Assembly (NCBI GenBank): GCA_963930775.1
Contig: OZ005699.1
Span: 7,647,501-7,711,500 of the forward strand
Direction: 5' to 3'
From: Cliona cf. orientalis
Taxonomy: Eukaryota > Porifera > Demospongiae > Clionaida > Clionaidae
Length of the DNA: 64,000 nucleotides
Shown here piece by piece: positions 48,381 to 60,927 of the stretch (positions within the stretch are counted from its first letter, which is position 1; every line of letters begins with the position of its first letter). The notes under the pieces are model-generated. The model was given only the letters and a program-made list of their open reading frames with translations, did no database searches and was not told the DNA's origin. Both the position numbers and the translations under genes were made by a program.

Positions 48381-49404
48381 AATGGCTATAGCTAGCTACT
48401 TCAATTCAAATGACTACAATGTAAATTTCAAGCTGCACTGCAAAGGATTGTCACAGTGCAGCGCAGCATAGATAAACCTAGTAGGCTATAGATCATAAAT
48501 TTAAACTGTCCTTGTTGATTACACAAAGTAATGAACTCATTAATACATTACAGCTTATTTATAATATAGACTGTTTATTAACTGTGAGGGCTAGTGTATG
48601 TGTGCTGTTGTTAGGATGTACCATCACTTGTGTATTACTGTTACTTGTGAATGTTCTGATTGCTAGGCTAGTTGTGATAATGCCGAGTTGATGTTTTACT
48701 ATCTAATAGACTAAGTATGTGTCTGTGCTCTATAATAATATATTATAAGATGCATGTATGGTGAGATCTTAACACTCAAAAAACTATTCTACAACTTATC
48801 AAGATATTAACTTTATCATCCGAGAATTCAGTGAACTGCAAAGAGGTCATCCCAAAGGACATGAATTGGTGGATCTTGGTGAAGGGGTAGAGGGTGGATC
48901 TGTATTATTGGCAATGCAGTGTACGTTCGGCATTTTGTCCTTGAATCTGGCTTTATATATATAGCTATAACACTCGAGCTATTATATGCATGGATAGTAG
49001 CTATACTATATTAAACATCATGCACAAAGACAAAATTGATCGACACCTGCATGCAGGTATAGCTATTATATGTGCTGAGTTAAAGTGCAGCGAAGAGGTC
49101 ATGCACAGTATAGATCATGCAGTGCTGATCACATAATATAATATATCTTGTAGTACACAGACATTGTCAATTATTATTGTGTCATAATTAAACCGTAGTC
49201 CATAGATTAGACAAAAAATATAGCAAGTGGCAGGCTTGCATACCTGAGTGGTGTCAAGGGCTTATAGTCCCCAAAGGGGGAGTCTATAAGCCCTTAAGTT
49301 GGTGGTATATGATTTACAAGGGAGTAGGTAGAATTATACATGTTTAATAATAATATCTTACAATTATTGGGAGTCATCAAGTCCTTGATCATGATATTGG
49401 TACA
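48381..49404. other. Spacer between copies I and II, repeated between copies II and III
   Basis: 48410-48490 (upstream of copy I) matches 55384-55455 (upstream of copy II). 48840-49300 matches 55865-56360. The stretch has no gene. It carries the promoter side of copy I and the 3' side of copy II. Confidence 0.6.
49256..49295. repeat. Fold-back repeat, also present downstream of copy III
   Basis: Arms aagggcttatag and ctataagccctt with inner tcccc/gggga pairing. The homologous fold-back is at 56308-56359, with extra ta/tagctataa bases in its arms. Both are followed by ggtggt(g/a)t and preceded by gtggtgt, so these may be a fold-back element with its target duplication. Confidence 0.7.
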
Positions 49405-49911
49405 TCAGGATTCAGGAACATGTATACAGTAGAGCGAATAAGAGTACTCATATTTCACTTCCTCAGTGATAGATGAACTACCCCGAACCACTAAATTAGG
49501 TCTGCATTAATATAATTGTACATGCACATCATAGAATTCAAAACAGTGAGAATAATTACTGTATGGATCCACTAATTACCACTGTAGTCCTGTTGCATGC
49601 ATAATAGTATACGATTGGGGTTATCACTCTTAATATTTTTTTACCTACCAATACTATTATTATGCTACAAAGCATTGTAAACAGAGCTGTGAAAGTTAGA
49701 TAGGACACACCTTGCAGATCTGTTTACTCTCGGTTTCAGCCACCAGATAGATTCATCTTTGCTCTGGACATAGTCTCCTGTAAGATCTCTCTCTATAACA
49801 GCCGTTGGACTGATGACACTGACGTATGTGACGTGCTGTCGTACAATTGCATTGTTGTAAATACATTCCAACAGATTTCTCACTGTAAATTGTGATAAGA
49901 GTATACATGTA

Positions 49912-50250
49912 TAGTGGCGTCTCTAGGCAATTGGCAATTGTTTAACTGGGTGCAAGTTATTGAACGTAACCACACAGGTGGATGCATAAAGCTAGCAGAA
50001 GTGTAGCTACTCTTGTATATAATGTAGTAGCTACTATTAATAATATAATAGTGTAATAACCTATGGTACTATAATTATTAACATGACATGGTTACATTAC
50101 TGATTGTGATAGCTAGTGTAGTGAAATATGCATACTGTAACAGGCTATAGGTAAACAACAAAACTGCACATGCATAGGATGGGTGCACAGGTGCATGGAC
50201 TGGGTGCAAATGAACCCACATGCACTCCCCTGGTGACACCATAATTATGC
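49912..50250. repeat. Dispersed repeat in intron 4 of copy II
   Basis: Matches 40925-41230 in the same orientation over most of its length. Copies I and III lack it at this place, so it inserted into copy II after duplication. Confidence 0.7.
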
Positions 50251-50479
50251 AGCTATAGTGTATAATAATAATATACCTCTCAGCTCCAAATGTTGGACAT
50301 TATACACTTCATCACTGAGTGGGGCTAGCAGTATCATTAATGGATGTTCCTTTTCCTTGAAGAGGCTATCCATGATTTCCTTAATTCCAGAATCAATCTA
50401 TTCGTAATAAGTATGACATTAACAATTGTACCATTGTACGTGTCACTGAGTAATTTACAGTAGGTATAGCATTATCAAG

Positions 50480-51489
50480 GCTGTCATCTAGCTCAACAAC
50501 GTTTGAAATCTATTGCTCGCTCGAACAAGCAATCACAACAAAGGGAAGCTGCTAAAAATCTGCAGGCACAATTACCTGTAGACCTTCAAAGGTGTGTGGA
50601 GCTCTCACAAGAAAAAGGGGCATCTATGTATATTATGGTTAACAGCCTTGCCTATTGAGAATCATATGGCTTTGCTCTCCATAAGTCAGCATTTAGGGAT
50701 GCGTTGTGCCTGAGAAATAATTGGCTCCTACACAACCAACCATCTCAATGCAGCTGTGGCCATTCATTCAGTATTGATCATACCTTGTCGTGTCCAACTG
50801 GTGGGTTTCCCTCAATTAGACACAATGAAATCAGAGACATCACTGCCTCATTGCTCTCGGAGGTTTGCCATGGTACGTGTCTCTATTGAACCACACCTGC
50901 AGCCTCTCTCTGGTGAGACAATGCAACTTTGCTCTGCCAATACTGATGAAAACTCAAGGCTCGATATAGCTAGCTGCCTATGGTTTCTGGGGTAGCCGTT
51001 TTGAAAGAGCATTTTTCGATGTCCGGATCTTTAACCCATGCGCTCGATCGAACAGGCAAACCTCACTTTCATCCACCTATAGGCGTCACGAACAGGAAAA
51101 GAAAAGGCAATATTACCAGAGGATCAGGGAAGTAGAACACTCTACATTCACACCACTGGTTCTATCAACTACAGGAGGAATAGGAAGAGCAGCTACAACC
51201 TTTTACAAGAGATTGGCTGCTATGTTAAGTGAGAGAAGAGATGCGCATTACAGTAAAATGATTGCCTGGATACGCTGCTGTGTGAGCTTCAGCCTATTAA
51301 GAGCCTCAGTTATGTCAATTAGAGGAGCCAGATCCTCAGCTACCAAAGGGCCACTTCATGAACCTATTGAGCTTCAGGCAACTGAAGGACAGTTGGAGAA
51401 TGCTTAAGCTTCTAAAACTCTTTTGACTTTGCATAGTATTTTATTATTAGTATTTTTTGGCCACATTTACAAGTTTTTCCATTTATTAC
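50480..51489 (+). mobile_element. 5'-truncated retroelement with 12-bp target duplications
   Basis: agcattatcaag stands at 50468-50479 and 51490-51501; copies I and III have it once at this site. The insert is 1,010 bp. It carries pieces of a retroelement C-terminus in broken plus-strand frames: CSCGHSFSIDHTLSCPTGG, IRHNEIRDITASLLSEVC, EPHLQPLSGE, NSRLDIAS, and a distal RGARSS. I recall this signature from repeated elements in sponge and cnidarian genomes. It is not the same family as the 43.8-kb remnant (different knuckle). No poly-A tail is seen. Confidence 0.8.
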
Positions 51490-52547
51490 AGCATTATCAA
51501 GTGATTGGGGATAATATTGCTAGTACCTCGTCTGATGTACATCCATCCGGGCAGGTCCATGACCACAGGTGAGACGGAGTGTGATAGATTGGTATCATAT
51601 TGGTTCAATGGTTCCTCTGAAACACACCAGCATCCTTGTCCGTAATATTCGAATTGAAGTTGATACAGATCATCTATATACAAACATTGAGTCTTATACT
51701 GTATATATGATGGTAGCTATACTATCTACAAAAAGTCATTTACCCCTTTAAAGTGGATTGAATTGAGATATGCCAAACTGTCATTCCAATTAGTCACCAG
51801 AATGCCATATGGCTGCACAGTTGATCCGTCTCTGGTCTTATGCTTGACACGTTGCACAAGTGCTGTAGATGGGTACATGTGTATACAGTGACAGGAGTAC
51901 ATTACTAGGAGTATGCAACGCACACAATAGTAGTACAAACATCTCTTTCCAGATTTGACATCACAACCACCCTTGTAAGTGGGCCTGAATATCATTAGAA
52001 GGTACTTAAGTTGCAACCACTGAGTTACATTCTGTAGAGCTGCAGCTGCAGCTAGTTACTGATAGGACAGTGCAGACATAACCTTCATGGCTTCATGGTT
52101 TTAGTGGTTGCATATTAACTAGTGTCATGCAGGGCCTGTTTGGGGCGAGCCTGAGCTGAGCCTCTGAAAGTCTCTGTCAGTAGCTGCAACTCGAAAAAGC
52201 CATAACACAATAGATCATGCAGACCACCGACACATATCCAAGTATACAATGACAGACAGTCTCATAGTGTTATGTAGGCCTATACATCTGCACAATAGCT
52301 AGTTCCCTCGACATTGAGTCTGCCAACAGTCCGAAGAGAAAAGATAATTTTAATTTAGCCTGCCTCTATTGTCAGAGTCAGTTAGCAGCACGTCTATCTT
52401 TATCGCGTTCTTAGCTGGTCCTTGCGCTGTTAAGCTGACGACGAGCTCTGTCTCGCTCTCTCCTCCTTTGGAGTCCGGATGCACCTTGTGTATATGCAGC
52501 CTGGGTAACCCAAACTGGGTTAAAATAACCCTTCAATTTTTACAGTG

Positions 52548-52573
52548 TATATATATATATATATATATATATA
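52548..52573. repeat. (TA)13 microsatellite
   Basis: 26 bp of alternating TA in intron 1 of copy II. Not seen in intron 1 of copies I or III. Confidence 0.95.
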
Positions 52574-54221
52574 GGCACAATGGAAGAAATATGGTAACAG
52601 CAAATAAGGTTGCCACTTGTGACCACCTTGTGATTAGTGCTTTAAGCAATAGCTAAGCCCATAATGAGATTTAGAATTATTATTATTAGCATAGTATGCT
52701 TGCCTTTGATAGTTCTTTCTAAATGGTGATGGGGGCCTTCGTTTGCGTCAGTCTCATTCTCAGTTTGTTGGTTTCCATCTGTCGTATTATTCTGACCATC
52801 TTCACTTTTGTGATCAGTAAATTTGAGCATCTGAGCACAAGTGCATTCGGCAAGAAAATCTAAGTGAACACTGATGAGGCAGTTTAAAAGTGCCTCTCCT
52901 AACATCTTATTCGTTTCGTATTGTCGTATTATCAAAAATATCATGTCCCACGACGCTCTGATTCGATGGGGAACAGTATCATTGCCTTGGCAATGCATGC
53001 AGCATAATCTTCTCCATGATGTCCTATCTCTGAATGGTGTGTAGTGCTTCCTTTTAAGGCCAGTTCGGAGTAAAAATGAGGCAATCTGCTTATGATCAAA
53101 GCTATGAAAACGATAGATTAGCATAAATATCCCACAGATAATAGCAAGTACAATCACCAGTAGTGCTGCCATGTTAACCCAAAGCAAGAGCTGCAAGTTT
53201 GCTAATTCTACGTAAGTGCAGTAGATCTCAGATGCAGAAAGTGGCCATTGCTGGAAAGAGAAAGCTGTCCTGCTACACACAAATGCTGTATCCATACCAA
53301 CTTCAAATAAAAAGAAGGGCAGTATGATACTTGCAATGCTGAACACCAATTGAACACCTTTGAAGATAAAGTACGTGCATGTCAATACTCGTGAGCAGAG
53401 CTGACGTTCCAAGTACCTTGAACTCTCCAAATCGCTGGCTTCAAACTGTCCCGTTTTGGGATTACGGTTCAAAGACATGCTATTGATGGTTGATTTGAAA
53501 CTCTCAATGCGTCCACTGCAGATCAGGCTCCAAAACAATTGCATCCCTGATAGCAAAGCAATAGCCAAGTAGATTATGGGGCGTCCATAGAGACGACTTG
53601 GGGCAGCTCCGGTGCAAAGCTGGTTGATGTACACTTCTTCATTCATCGTATGGTTCATTTCAATTAAACACTTGGCACCAGTATTCATTAAGAAGGATCC
53701 AATGGTCTGAACACCAGTGACACCCAAGATTAGCAAGATCATTGTCCAGATTACTTTGTCCCACCAAAAATCATACAGAGGAGTGGCTGATTTCTTATGA
53801 TCATCATCCAACTGAATAACCACATGACCATTCCTGCCTACAGATTGCTGGTTAGCAATCACACTAGTTGCTGACCTAACTACATTCTGTACAGTATCAC
53901 TCTCATTCATAATGGCTATAGCTACTTCACTGAAATCACTACCGTATAAACGCGCCACCTACGCCGGTGTCACGGATCCCCCCCCCCCCCCCCCCCCCCC
54001 CCGCTACTGGACCCCGGGCCTTGGTTCCGTGGACCCCTCCCTGGAAGAATGGACCCCCATTCGAATCGAAGTTCGCATACTACCCCTGGCGTCGATCTCC
54101 TTCTCAATCTATTAAATAATACAGTCTAAGGTCTCTACGCGTTTTAAGAGACCGAAGGCCCGAGCATAGATAGTAGAAAGCGTATAATACTATTTTACCC
54201 TAGCCCGAAGCTGTAGCATCC

Positions 54222-54272
54222 TAGTCTCGTGCCCAGCCCCTTTTTGCGTAGGAGGGGCTGGGCACGAGACTA
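54222..54272. mobile_element. 51-bp perfect fold-back mini-element with 9-bp target duplication
   Basis: 20-bp arms (tagtctcgtgcccagcccct and its exact complement) around an 11-nt loop, flanked on both sides by gtagcatcc (54213-54221, 54273-54281). Too small to code. A 9-bp duplication is in the Mutator-like range. Nested in the 1.44-kb insertion. Confidence 0.8.
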
Positions 54273-54711
54273 GTAGCATCCCGACCACAGCGCTAGCGAG
54301 GGTGCTACTAAGGGGCTGAGAACTTGTAGATACCTCTGAGTGACCAAACAGATCACAGTAGCTAGATATATTATTATTATTATTATTATTCTAAAATAAA
54401 TAGTGATATTAGTCTTAGACTAGTGAGTCATTTCAACTTTTGCTTTGATTTTCTCCATAATCTCATTGAATTTCTTTCGTGTAGGTTGATAGCTATTGCG
54501 GCTTTGGATCCAATCCAGCACCTCCGCTAAGCATAGATAGCTAGACTAGATAGATGGATTTTTTATGTCACGCATCAGAATGCATCAAGCCAGACAAGTA
54601 ATAATTAGCTATTATGATATTGCCATCTGGATATGTACCACTTTCTAGATGGGTATAAAGCATCCATTTTGTGTGACAGCAACAATCAAGCAGCCTGACT
54701 AACACAGTGGC

Positions 54712-54964
54712 GTAAGCTAGAAGATATTTTTGAACAGGGGGGCTGTGTGTGCAAAGCGCGCAAAAAATGTTTTGGATCACACGATACGCCTTCAAACCAT
54801 GCCCATTATTACGCTAATTTGGCTTTAAGGTAGACTTTAAATCACAAATCTGAAGATGTCAAGGCCTGATAGAATAAATATCTTCCTAGGTTTAGGCATA
54901 CTTGGCTGACTAGATGGGGAGGGGGCTACAGCCCCCCAGCCCCCCTGCTTCTTACGCCAGTGTA
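54712..54964. mobile_element. Candidate inverted-repeat element with GGCGTAAG ends
   Basis: Left end agtggcgtaag (from ~54712) and right end cttacgccagt (to ~54962) are inverted with one mismatch, followed inside on both sides by G-rich caggggggctg-type words. About 250 bp, non-coding. The target duplication is unclear. Confidence 0.45.
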
Positions 54965-55385
54965 ACAGCAACGCACAGGTTCGCGCGCGCGAGCTTGGAG
55001 AGGGGGTCATTCTATCCATAGGGGGGTCCATTCATGCCTCGTTACGAATGGACCGGGGGTCCAAATATCCTTGGGCTTTGGACCCCGGGGTCCAAGTATC
55101 CGGGGGGTCCAACTTTACTCCGACACCGGAATTCTAATTTTCGCGCTCTAACTTTGCGCCACACGGCCATGCTAATTATTTTTTCCAGGCACGTTCTAAT
55201 TAATAGAGCGGTACCGGTATCGGCTTATCCGCGAGAAGTTAGTACTGGAAGCTATATGTTCTCCACACTTGCGCCTCTCTAAAAGATGCGCCACCTGGAT
55301 CAGAATGTTATTTCCTCTAATTATGCGCCACCCAAGATCGGTAATTATTTTTTAGTGGCGGCGTTAATTAGATCGGATAAGGTAC

Positions 55386-56782
55386 GATGTAAATTTCAAG
55401 CTGCACTTCGAAGGATTGTGCAGCGCAGCATAGATAAACGTAGTAGGCTATACCATCTATAGATCTGGAAATGTTCGTGTAAAGAAACTTTCGTATGATA
55501 AATTTTCGTGTAAAAAAATTCGTAGGAACGACCCCTTTGCTTATAATACTTTATGCAATACTACGCAATGGATACACAATAGCTACTAAAGCTAATACAG
55601 GTGTGTACCCTAGTTAAACTACATGTATATAATAAAATGAGAGCAGTTAAATAAGTTACTAACAGTTTGCATGAAGGACTTGTATGATGGTGCTGTTACA
55701 GCATTATTATCCAACACTGAGATTCCAGTTTGCCACAGTGTGGGGGAAGAAGGAGGCCATGTAGCTAGGCATTAGTACGAGCAAATGGTCTCGACAACTG
55801 CAACGAGTTGGAGTTCCTATTGCACCTGCTATTAGTACGGAAAGACCATGAGTTATCCGGGAAGAAGCAGAGATTGTGATCCCAAACGACGTGAATTGGT
55901 GGATCTTGATGAAGGTAGAGGGTGGATCTGTGTTATCATCGGCAATGCAGTGATTAGCGTTTCGTCCTTGAATGCGGCTTATATAGCTACACACTCATTG
56001 ACAAGCTATAATAATATACGTATGCACGGATAGTATAGCTATAACATATCATGCACAAGGACAAAATTGATCAACATCTGCAGTTGTATAGCTAAAAGCC
56101 ATGCACTATTAGCTATGGGCCCGAGTCAAAGTGCAGCGAAGAGATCATATATACATGGTATAGATCATGCAGTGCTGATCACATAATATTATATTATATC
56201 TAGTAAGTGCGCAGACAATTATTATTATGCCATAGTTAAACAGTAGTCCGTAGATGAGACAAAGAATATAATAGCTAAGTGGCAGGCTTGCATATCTGAG
56301 TGGTGTTAAGGGCTTATATAGTCCCCAAAGGGGGAGTCTATTAGCTATAATAAGCCCTTGGTGGTGTATGATTTACAAGAATTTAAAGTAGGTAGAATTA
56401 TCTGATAGTACAGTATTGTGCAATTATGAATCTCATTATGAATCACAAGATTTATTATTAGCAAATATTTACTATTCGTTCGGGATGCTATAGCCCCGGG
56501 CCTTTGGGTGTTCTTAAAATGCATAGAGACCTCGGACTCGGACTCTAATAATACAGACAAGAAGCAATTGATGGATGAGTAGTATATTATAATTATACTG
56601 TAATAGCCATAATATTATTGTGATGTTAGCTAGCTATATATACATGTATTATTATTATTATACACAAGGCACGAAATCCACAATAGAAAGTTCATAATAA
56701 TTACATATCTAATAATAATAATGTTACAATTGGATGTCATCGATAACTCTGAATCCAAGTACTTGGTCATAATATTGGTACA
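55386..56782. other. Spacer between copies II and III
   Basis: Displaced upstream region of copy II (55386-55460) followed by sequence shared with 48.8-49.4 kb and the fold-back at 56308-56359. No gene is seen. Confidence 0.6.
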
Positions 56783-59289
56783 TCAGGATTCAGGAACATG
56801 TATACAGTAGAGCGAATAAGAGTACTCATATTTCACTTCCTCAGTGATAGCCGAACTGCCCCGAATCATCAAATTAGGTCTGCATTGTAAAATATCAATA
56901 GTTGTATATATATAGAATTCAAAACAGTGAGAATTGTATGGATGCATTAAATTAGTACCCCTGTTGCATGCATGCATGCATAATCACACATAATTTGGGT
57001 TATCACTCTTAATAACAATCAGAGTTAGGACAGACCTTGTGGGCCGGTTCACTCTCGGTTTCAGCCACCAGATTGATTCATCTCTGCTCTGGACATAGTC
57101 TCCAGTAAGATCTCTCTCTATAACAGCCGTTGGACTGATGACACTGACATATGTGACGTGCTGTCGTACAATCGCATTGTTATGAAGACATCCCAACAGG
57201 TTTCTCACTGTTGCAATTGTAGTATAAAAACATTATAATAGATTGCCTGTAGGAGTATAGCTAATGCATTGTATACCTCTCAGCTCCAAATGTTGGACAT
57301 TATACACTTCATCACTGAGTGGGGCTAGCAGTATCATTAGCGGATGTTCCTCTTCCTTGCAGAGATTATCAATGATTTCCTTAATTCCAGAATCAATCTA
57401 TTTGTAATAATTATGATATTAGCTAATTGTACCATTACCTGAGTAGTTAATAGTTAGGTAGCATTATCAAGCGATTGGGGATAAACGTCATCAATGTTAG
57501 TACCTCCTCTGGTGTACATCCATCTTGGCAGGTCCATGACCACAGGTGAGACGGAGTATGATAGATCGGTATCATATTAGTTCGATGGTTCCTCTGAAAC
57601 ACACCAGCATCTTTGTCCGTAATGTTTGAGTTAAAGTTGATACAGACCATCTGTATAAAAAATAGTCTTCTACTGTAATAATTATTATGACACATTATCT
57701 ATATAAAGTTATAATGATCATTTTACCCCTTTAAAGTGGATTGAATTGAGATATGCCAAACTGTCATTCCAATTAGTCACCAGAATGCAGTATGGCTGCA
57801 CAGTTGATCCATCTCTGGTCTTATGCTTGACACATTGCACAAGTGCTGTAGGTGGGTACATGTACAGTGATTATTAATGCACATGCACTAGCTGTAACAT
57901 GATGTACCAGTAGCTAGGATACTTTAAATTAAAGTAAAATATGCATATGCACAAAAGATTGCATTGAGGAGGATAGAAAGGCGACCTTTAGGCGATATTT
58001 TTTTTCTGCAATACAAAGGTAGCTAGCTGGGCTTGGAAAAATTTTTGTCTAAATACATCATTGGATCTCTGATCTCTAGTATGCTTGCCTTTGATAGTTC
58101 TTTCTAAATGGTGATGGGAGCTTTCGTTTGTGTCAGTCTCATTCTCAGTTTGTTGGTTTCCATCTGTTGTATTATCCCGACCATCTTCACTTTCATGATC
58201 AGTGACTTTGAGCATCTGAGCACAAGTGCATTCGGCAAGAAAATCTAAATGAACGCTGATGAGGCAGTTTAAAAGCGCCTCTCCTAACTTCTTATTCGTT
58301 TGGTATTGTCGTATTATCAAAAACATCATGTCCCACGAAGCTCTGATTCGATGGGGAACAGTGTCATTTCCTTGCATACAGCATAACTTTCTCCACGATG
58401 TCCTATCTCTGAATGGTGTGTAGTGCTTCCTTTTAAGGCCAGTTCGGAGTAAAAATGAGGCAATCTGCTTATGATCAAAGCTATGAAAACGATAGATTAG
58501 CATAAATATCCCACAGATAATAGCAAGTACAATCACCAGTAGTGCTGCCATGTTAACCCAAAGCAAGAGCTGCAAGTTTGCTAATTCTACGTAAGTGCAG
58601 TAGATCTCAGATGCAGAAAGTGGCCATTGCTGGAAAGAGAAAGCTGTCCTGCTACACACAAATGCTGTATCCATACCAACTTCAAATAAAAAGAAGGGCA
58701 GTATGATACTTGCAATGCTGAACACCAATTGAACACCTTTGAAGATAAAGTACGTGCATGTCAATACTCGTGAGCAGAGCTGACGTTCCAGGTACCTTGA
58801 ACTTTCCAAATCGCTGGCTTCAAACTGTCCTGTTTTGGGATTACGCTTCAAAGACATGCTATTGACGGTTGATTTGAAACTCTCAATGCGTCCACTGCAG
58901 ATCAGACTCCAAAACAATTGCAATCCCGACAGCAAAGCAATAGCGAAGTAAATTATGGGGCGTCCATAGAGACGACTTGGGGAAGCTCCGGTGCAAAGCT
59001 GGTTGATGTACTCTTCTTCATTCATTGTATGATTCTCTTCAATCAAACATTTGGCATCGGTATTCTGAAAGAAAGATCCAATAGTCTGAGCTCCAGTGAC
59101 ACCCAAAATTAGCAAGATCATCGTCAAAATGACTTTATCCCACCAAAAGTCACGCAGTGGAGTGGCTGGTTTGTTATTATCATCATCCAATGGAATAACC
59201 ATATGACCACTCCTGTCTACAGATTGCTGGCTAGCAATCATGCTATTTACTGACCTAAATAGATTCTGTACAGTATCACTGTCATTCAT
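56783..59289 (-). CDS. LRRC8/pannexin-like four-TM membrane protein, copy III (intact)
   Basis: Exons 59289-58089, 57845-57727, 57650-57504, 57397-57277, 57207-57036, 56879-56783; all phases agree, giving ~618 aa. Intron 1 appears to begin with GC (AAAG|GCAAGC) and end in AG; no GT nearby restores the frame. Topology: TM1 ~53-73, loop 1 with Cys81 and Cys99, TM2 ~110-130, TM3 ~174-202, loop 2 with Cys212 and Cys231, TM4 ~240-266, then ~350 cytosolic residues. The order WWDKV before TM1, YINQLC in loop 1, LFW in TM2 and RIESF after it resembles LRRC8 and pannexin channel halves. There are no leucine-rich repeats; the C-terminal half (NWNDSLAYLNSIHF, RQHVTYVSVISPTAVIERD) is unknown to me. Channel function is inference. 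Confidence 0.72.
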
Positions 59290-60927
59290 AATTACTTCGA
59301 ATTCAATTCAGATCACTACAATGTAAATTTCAAGCTATACTGTGAAGACAGTTGTAGAATCTGATACGTAATGATGTGTCCACTGGTAATATAAGGAAAA
59401 GGTAATTGAGGAATCGAAGTTTAAATTCCCCTAACGGTTAGCTATACGTGTCACAGGTTTAACCTAGCTGTGACACATAGTCTTCCAAGTGAAAAGGGAA
59501 GTGAAAGTGATACACATCCCCCTCCCCCACTCCCCCCCCCCCCCCCACACTGTATGATGGTCAAATATCTAATAATTTAGTTATAGCTACATGTGATCAA
59601 TGGTGCAGAAGGGGTAGCTAGTAAAATTGAAGTTGTAGGGGGAGCTATATAAGATAATATTAATTTCAATGGATTTAAGGGTCTAGGGGCATGCTCCAGG
59701 TCCTCCAGAAATTTTGACTCTTTCTAATGCATTCTGGCAGTTGTGTTTTGACAGTTGTTGGTGACATTTTGACAGTTGTCAGTTCCGGAAATAATTTACC
59801 CTACAATCAAAATCATCGCGCTAATTACCATACAGCTAGATTTTCAATAATATTATTATGCCATATAGCTGCTACCTATAGCAATAATGTATCTATGAAC
59901 ACATTGAATGTGACCTATAATATATTCGTAGATTCTATGTCATTGTAGGCGCTATGGAGATAACATCCTGTGATGAAAAGTCCCACCTATAGCTAGCTAT
60001 AGAATAAAGATTGGTGATGTGATCATGACCTAGCAATAAAATAGTCACTAATTATTACAATACCATACAGGAAAAGTATCATAATACCATTACATGTAGG
60101 TTCCCCTAATCTATAATTTGTTATGTCACGCATACTATAATAATATATTATTATAGGTCTTCTATGCACAAGCCAACCTTAAAGCTTCTGGTTACACAGG
60201 AAAGTGAAAATCCTGCCCATGCAACATCTATTATTGTACACAACTGCACTGTATACCATCATTCTATACCACAGAGTTATGGTTCTTCCTGCATGTGTGA
60301 GTTGTGACTAGCAGTGGCCAGCTGGGATATTCCCTGCCATTGGGTTAAAGACAATGGTTACTTCCTTTGTGCAGGCAGGGATGTGTGAAGCAATTTTAAT
60401 GAGATGCAAATGATATTCATAATTGCCATTTCATGATTGTCCAAGCCGCCCTTTGGTGGGAATTGTGCTCTATGGGATAGTGTGCATTTTGGAGGCTGCT
60501 ATATACATTTATTAGACAAGAATGGAGTAGGAGGGTATATACTGGTAATGATCTTTCATTGTGCCAATGTGTAGCTAACTATGAGATGATATGTAGCTAC
60601 AGTGGCCGAGAGGGACATTGCCGCAGCGGCCCGAGCCACAATTGGCCGCTCGAGGGGCTGCTAGATATCCCGATTAAACACTTACAAGAACCGCAGCTTA
60701 AGCATTATGTACTGTTGTGTAGAGATCATGCACCCCAAAGGTCATGAATTGCCCACCCTGGTGATGATTGCCATCAATATTGCCACATACCACACTGATT
60801 ATTTCATGAATATTATTTAACCACACCCCCGTATTATTATAGCCGAACAGCTTGTACAAATTCAAGCTATTAGCTTTATTTGTGTATAATTGTGCTAGTA
60901 TTGATAAAGAGAGGTCATCATTGAAAA
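59290..60927. other. 1.6-kb spacer before the TRIM gene
   Basis: 59290-59340 continues the family upstream sequence. 59519-59546 is C-rich with a C14 run. Around 60720-60770, gagatcatgcaccccaaaggtcatgaattg resembles a word upstream of the channel copies (48841-48866). The TRIM 5' UTR ends this stretch. No gene is seen. Confidence 0.5.

Larger units (their letters stand above)
49405..53910 (-). pseudogene. LRRC8/pannexin-like four-TM protein, copy II (nonsense mutation, two insertions)
   Basis: Exons 53910-52704, 51862-51744, 51673-51527, 50397-50277, 49882-49711, 49501-49405. Exon 1 is intact (402 codons; WWDKV, GRPIIYLAIALLSGMQLFW). Exon 3 has TGA at 51607-51605 where copy III has CGA (after FQRNH), a C-to-T change at a CpG, which cuts the product after ~464 residues. 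Intron 3 carries a 1.0-kb retroelement (50480-51489) and intron 4 a dispersed repeat. A 1.44-kb element separates the ATG from the upstream region shared with copies I and III. If transcribed, the four membrane segments would still be made; only the C-terminal ~150 residues are lost. An upstream in-frame ATG at 53958 lies inside the inserted DNA. Confidence 0.8.
53943..55385. mobile_element. 1.44-kb insertion between copy II and its upstream region
   Basis: Copy III reads gatcactacaatgtaaatttc upstream of its ATG. Copy II reads aaatcactac, then 1.44 kb of unrelated DNA, then tacgatgtaaatttc. The duplicated target is about TAC (53940-53942, 55383-55385). Both ends share loose inverted words (taccgtat..cgcgccacc; taccttatcc..cgccgccac) and several gcgccac copies. 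Inside are C25 (53978-54002) and two GC-rich arrays of tggacccc words in opposite orientation (54005-54055 and 55018-55115). No long open frame; family not identified. Smaller elements are nested inside. Confidence 0.7.

Noticed and set aside
50704..51407. Small plus-strand frames as independent genes
   Set aside because: They are pieces of the broken retroelement bounded by the 12-bp duplications.
59727..59948. 73-codon plus-strand frame
   Set aside because: AT-rich spacer, no splice or domain evidence.
60600..60640. GC-rich block as a promoter or small RNA
   Set aside because: Short, no structure or motif that I can support.
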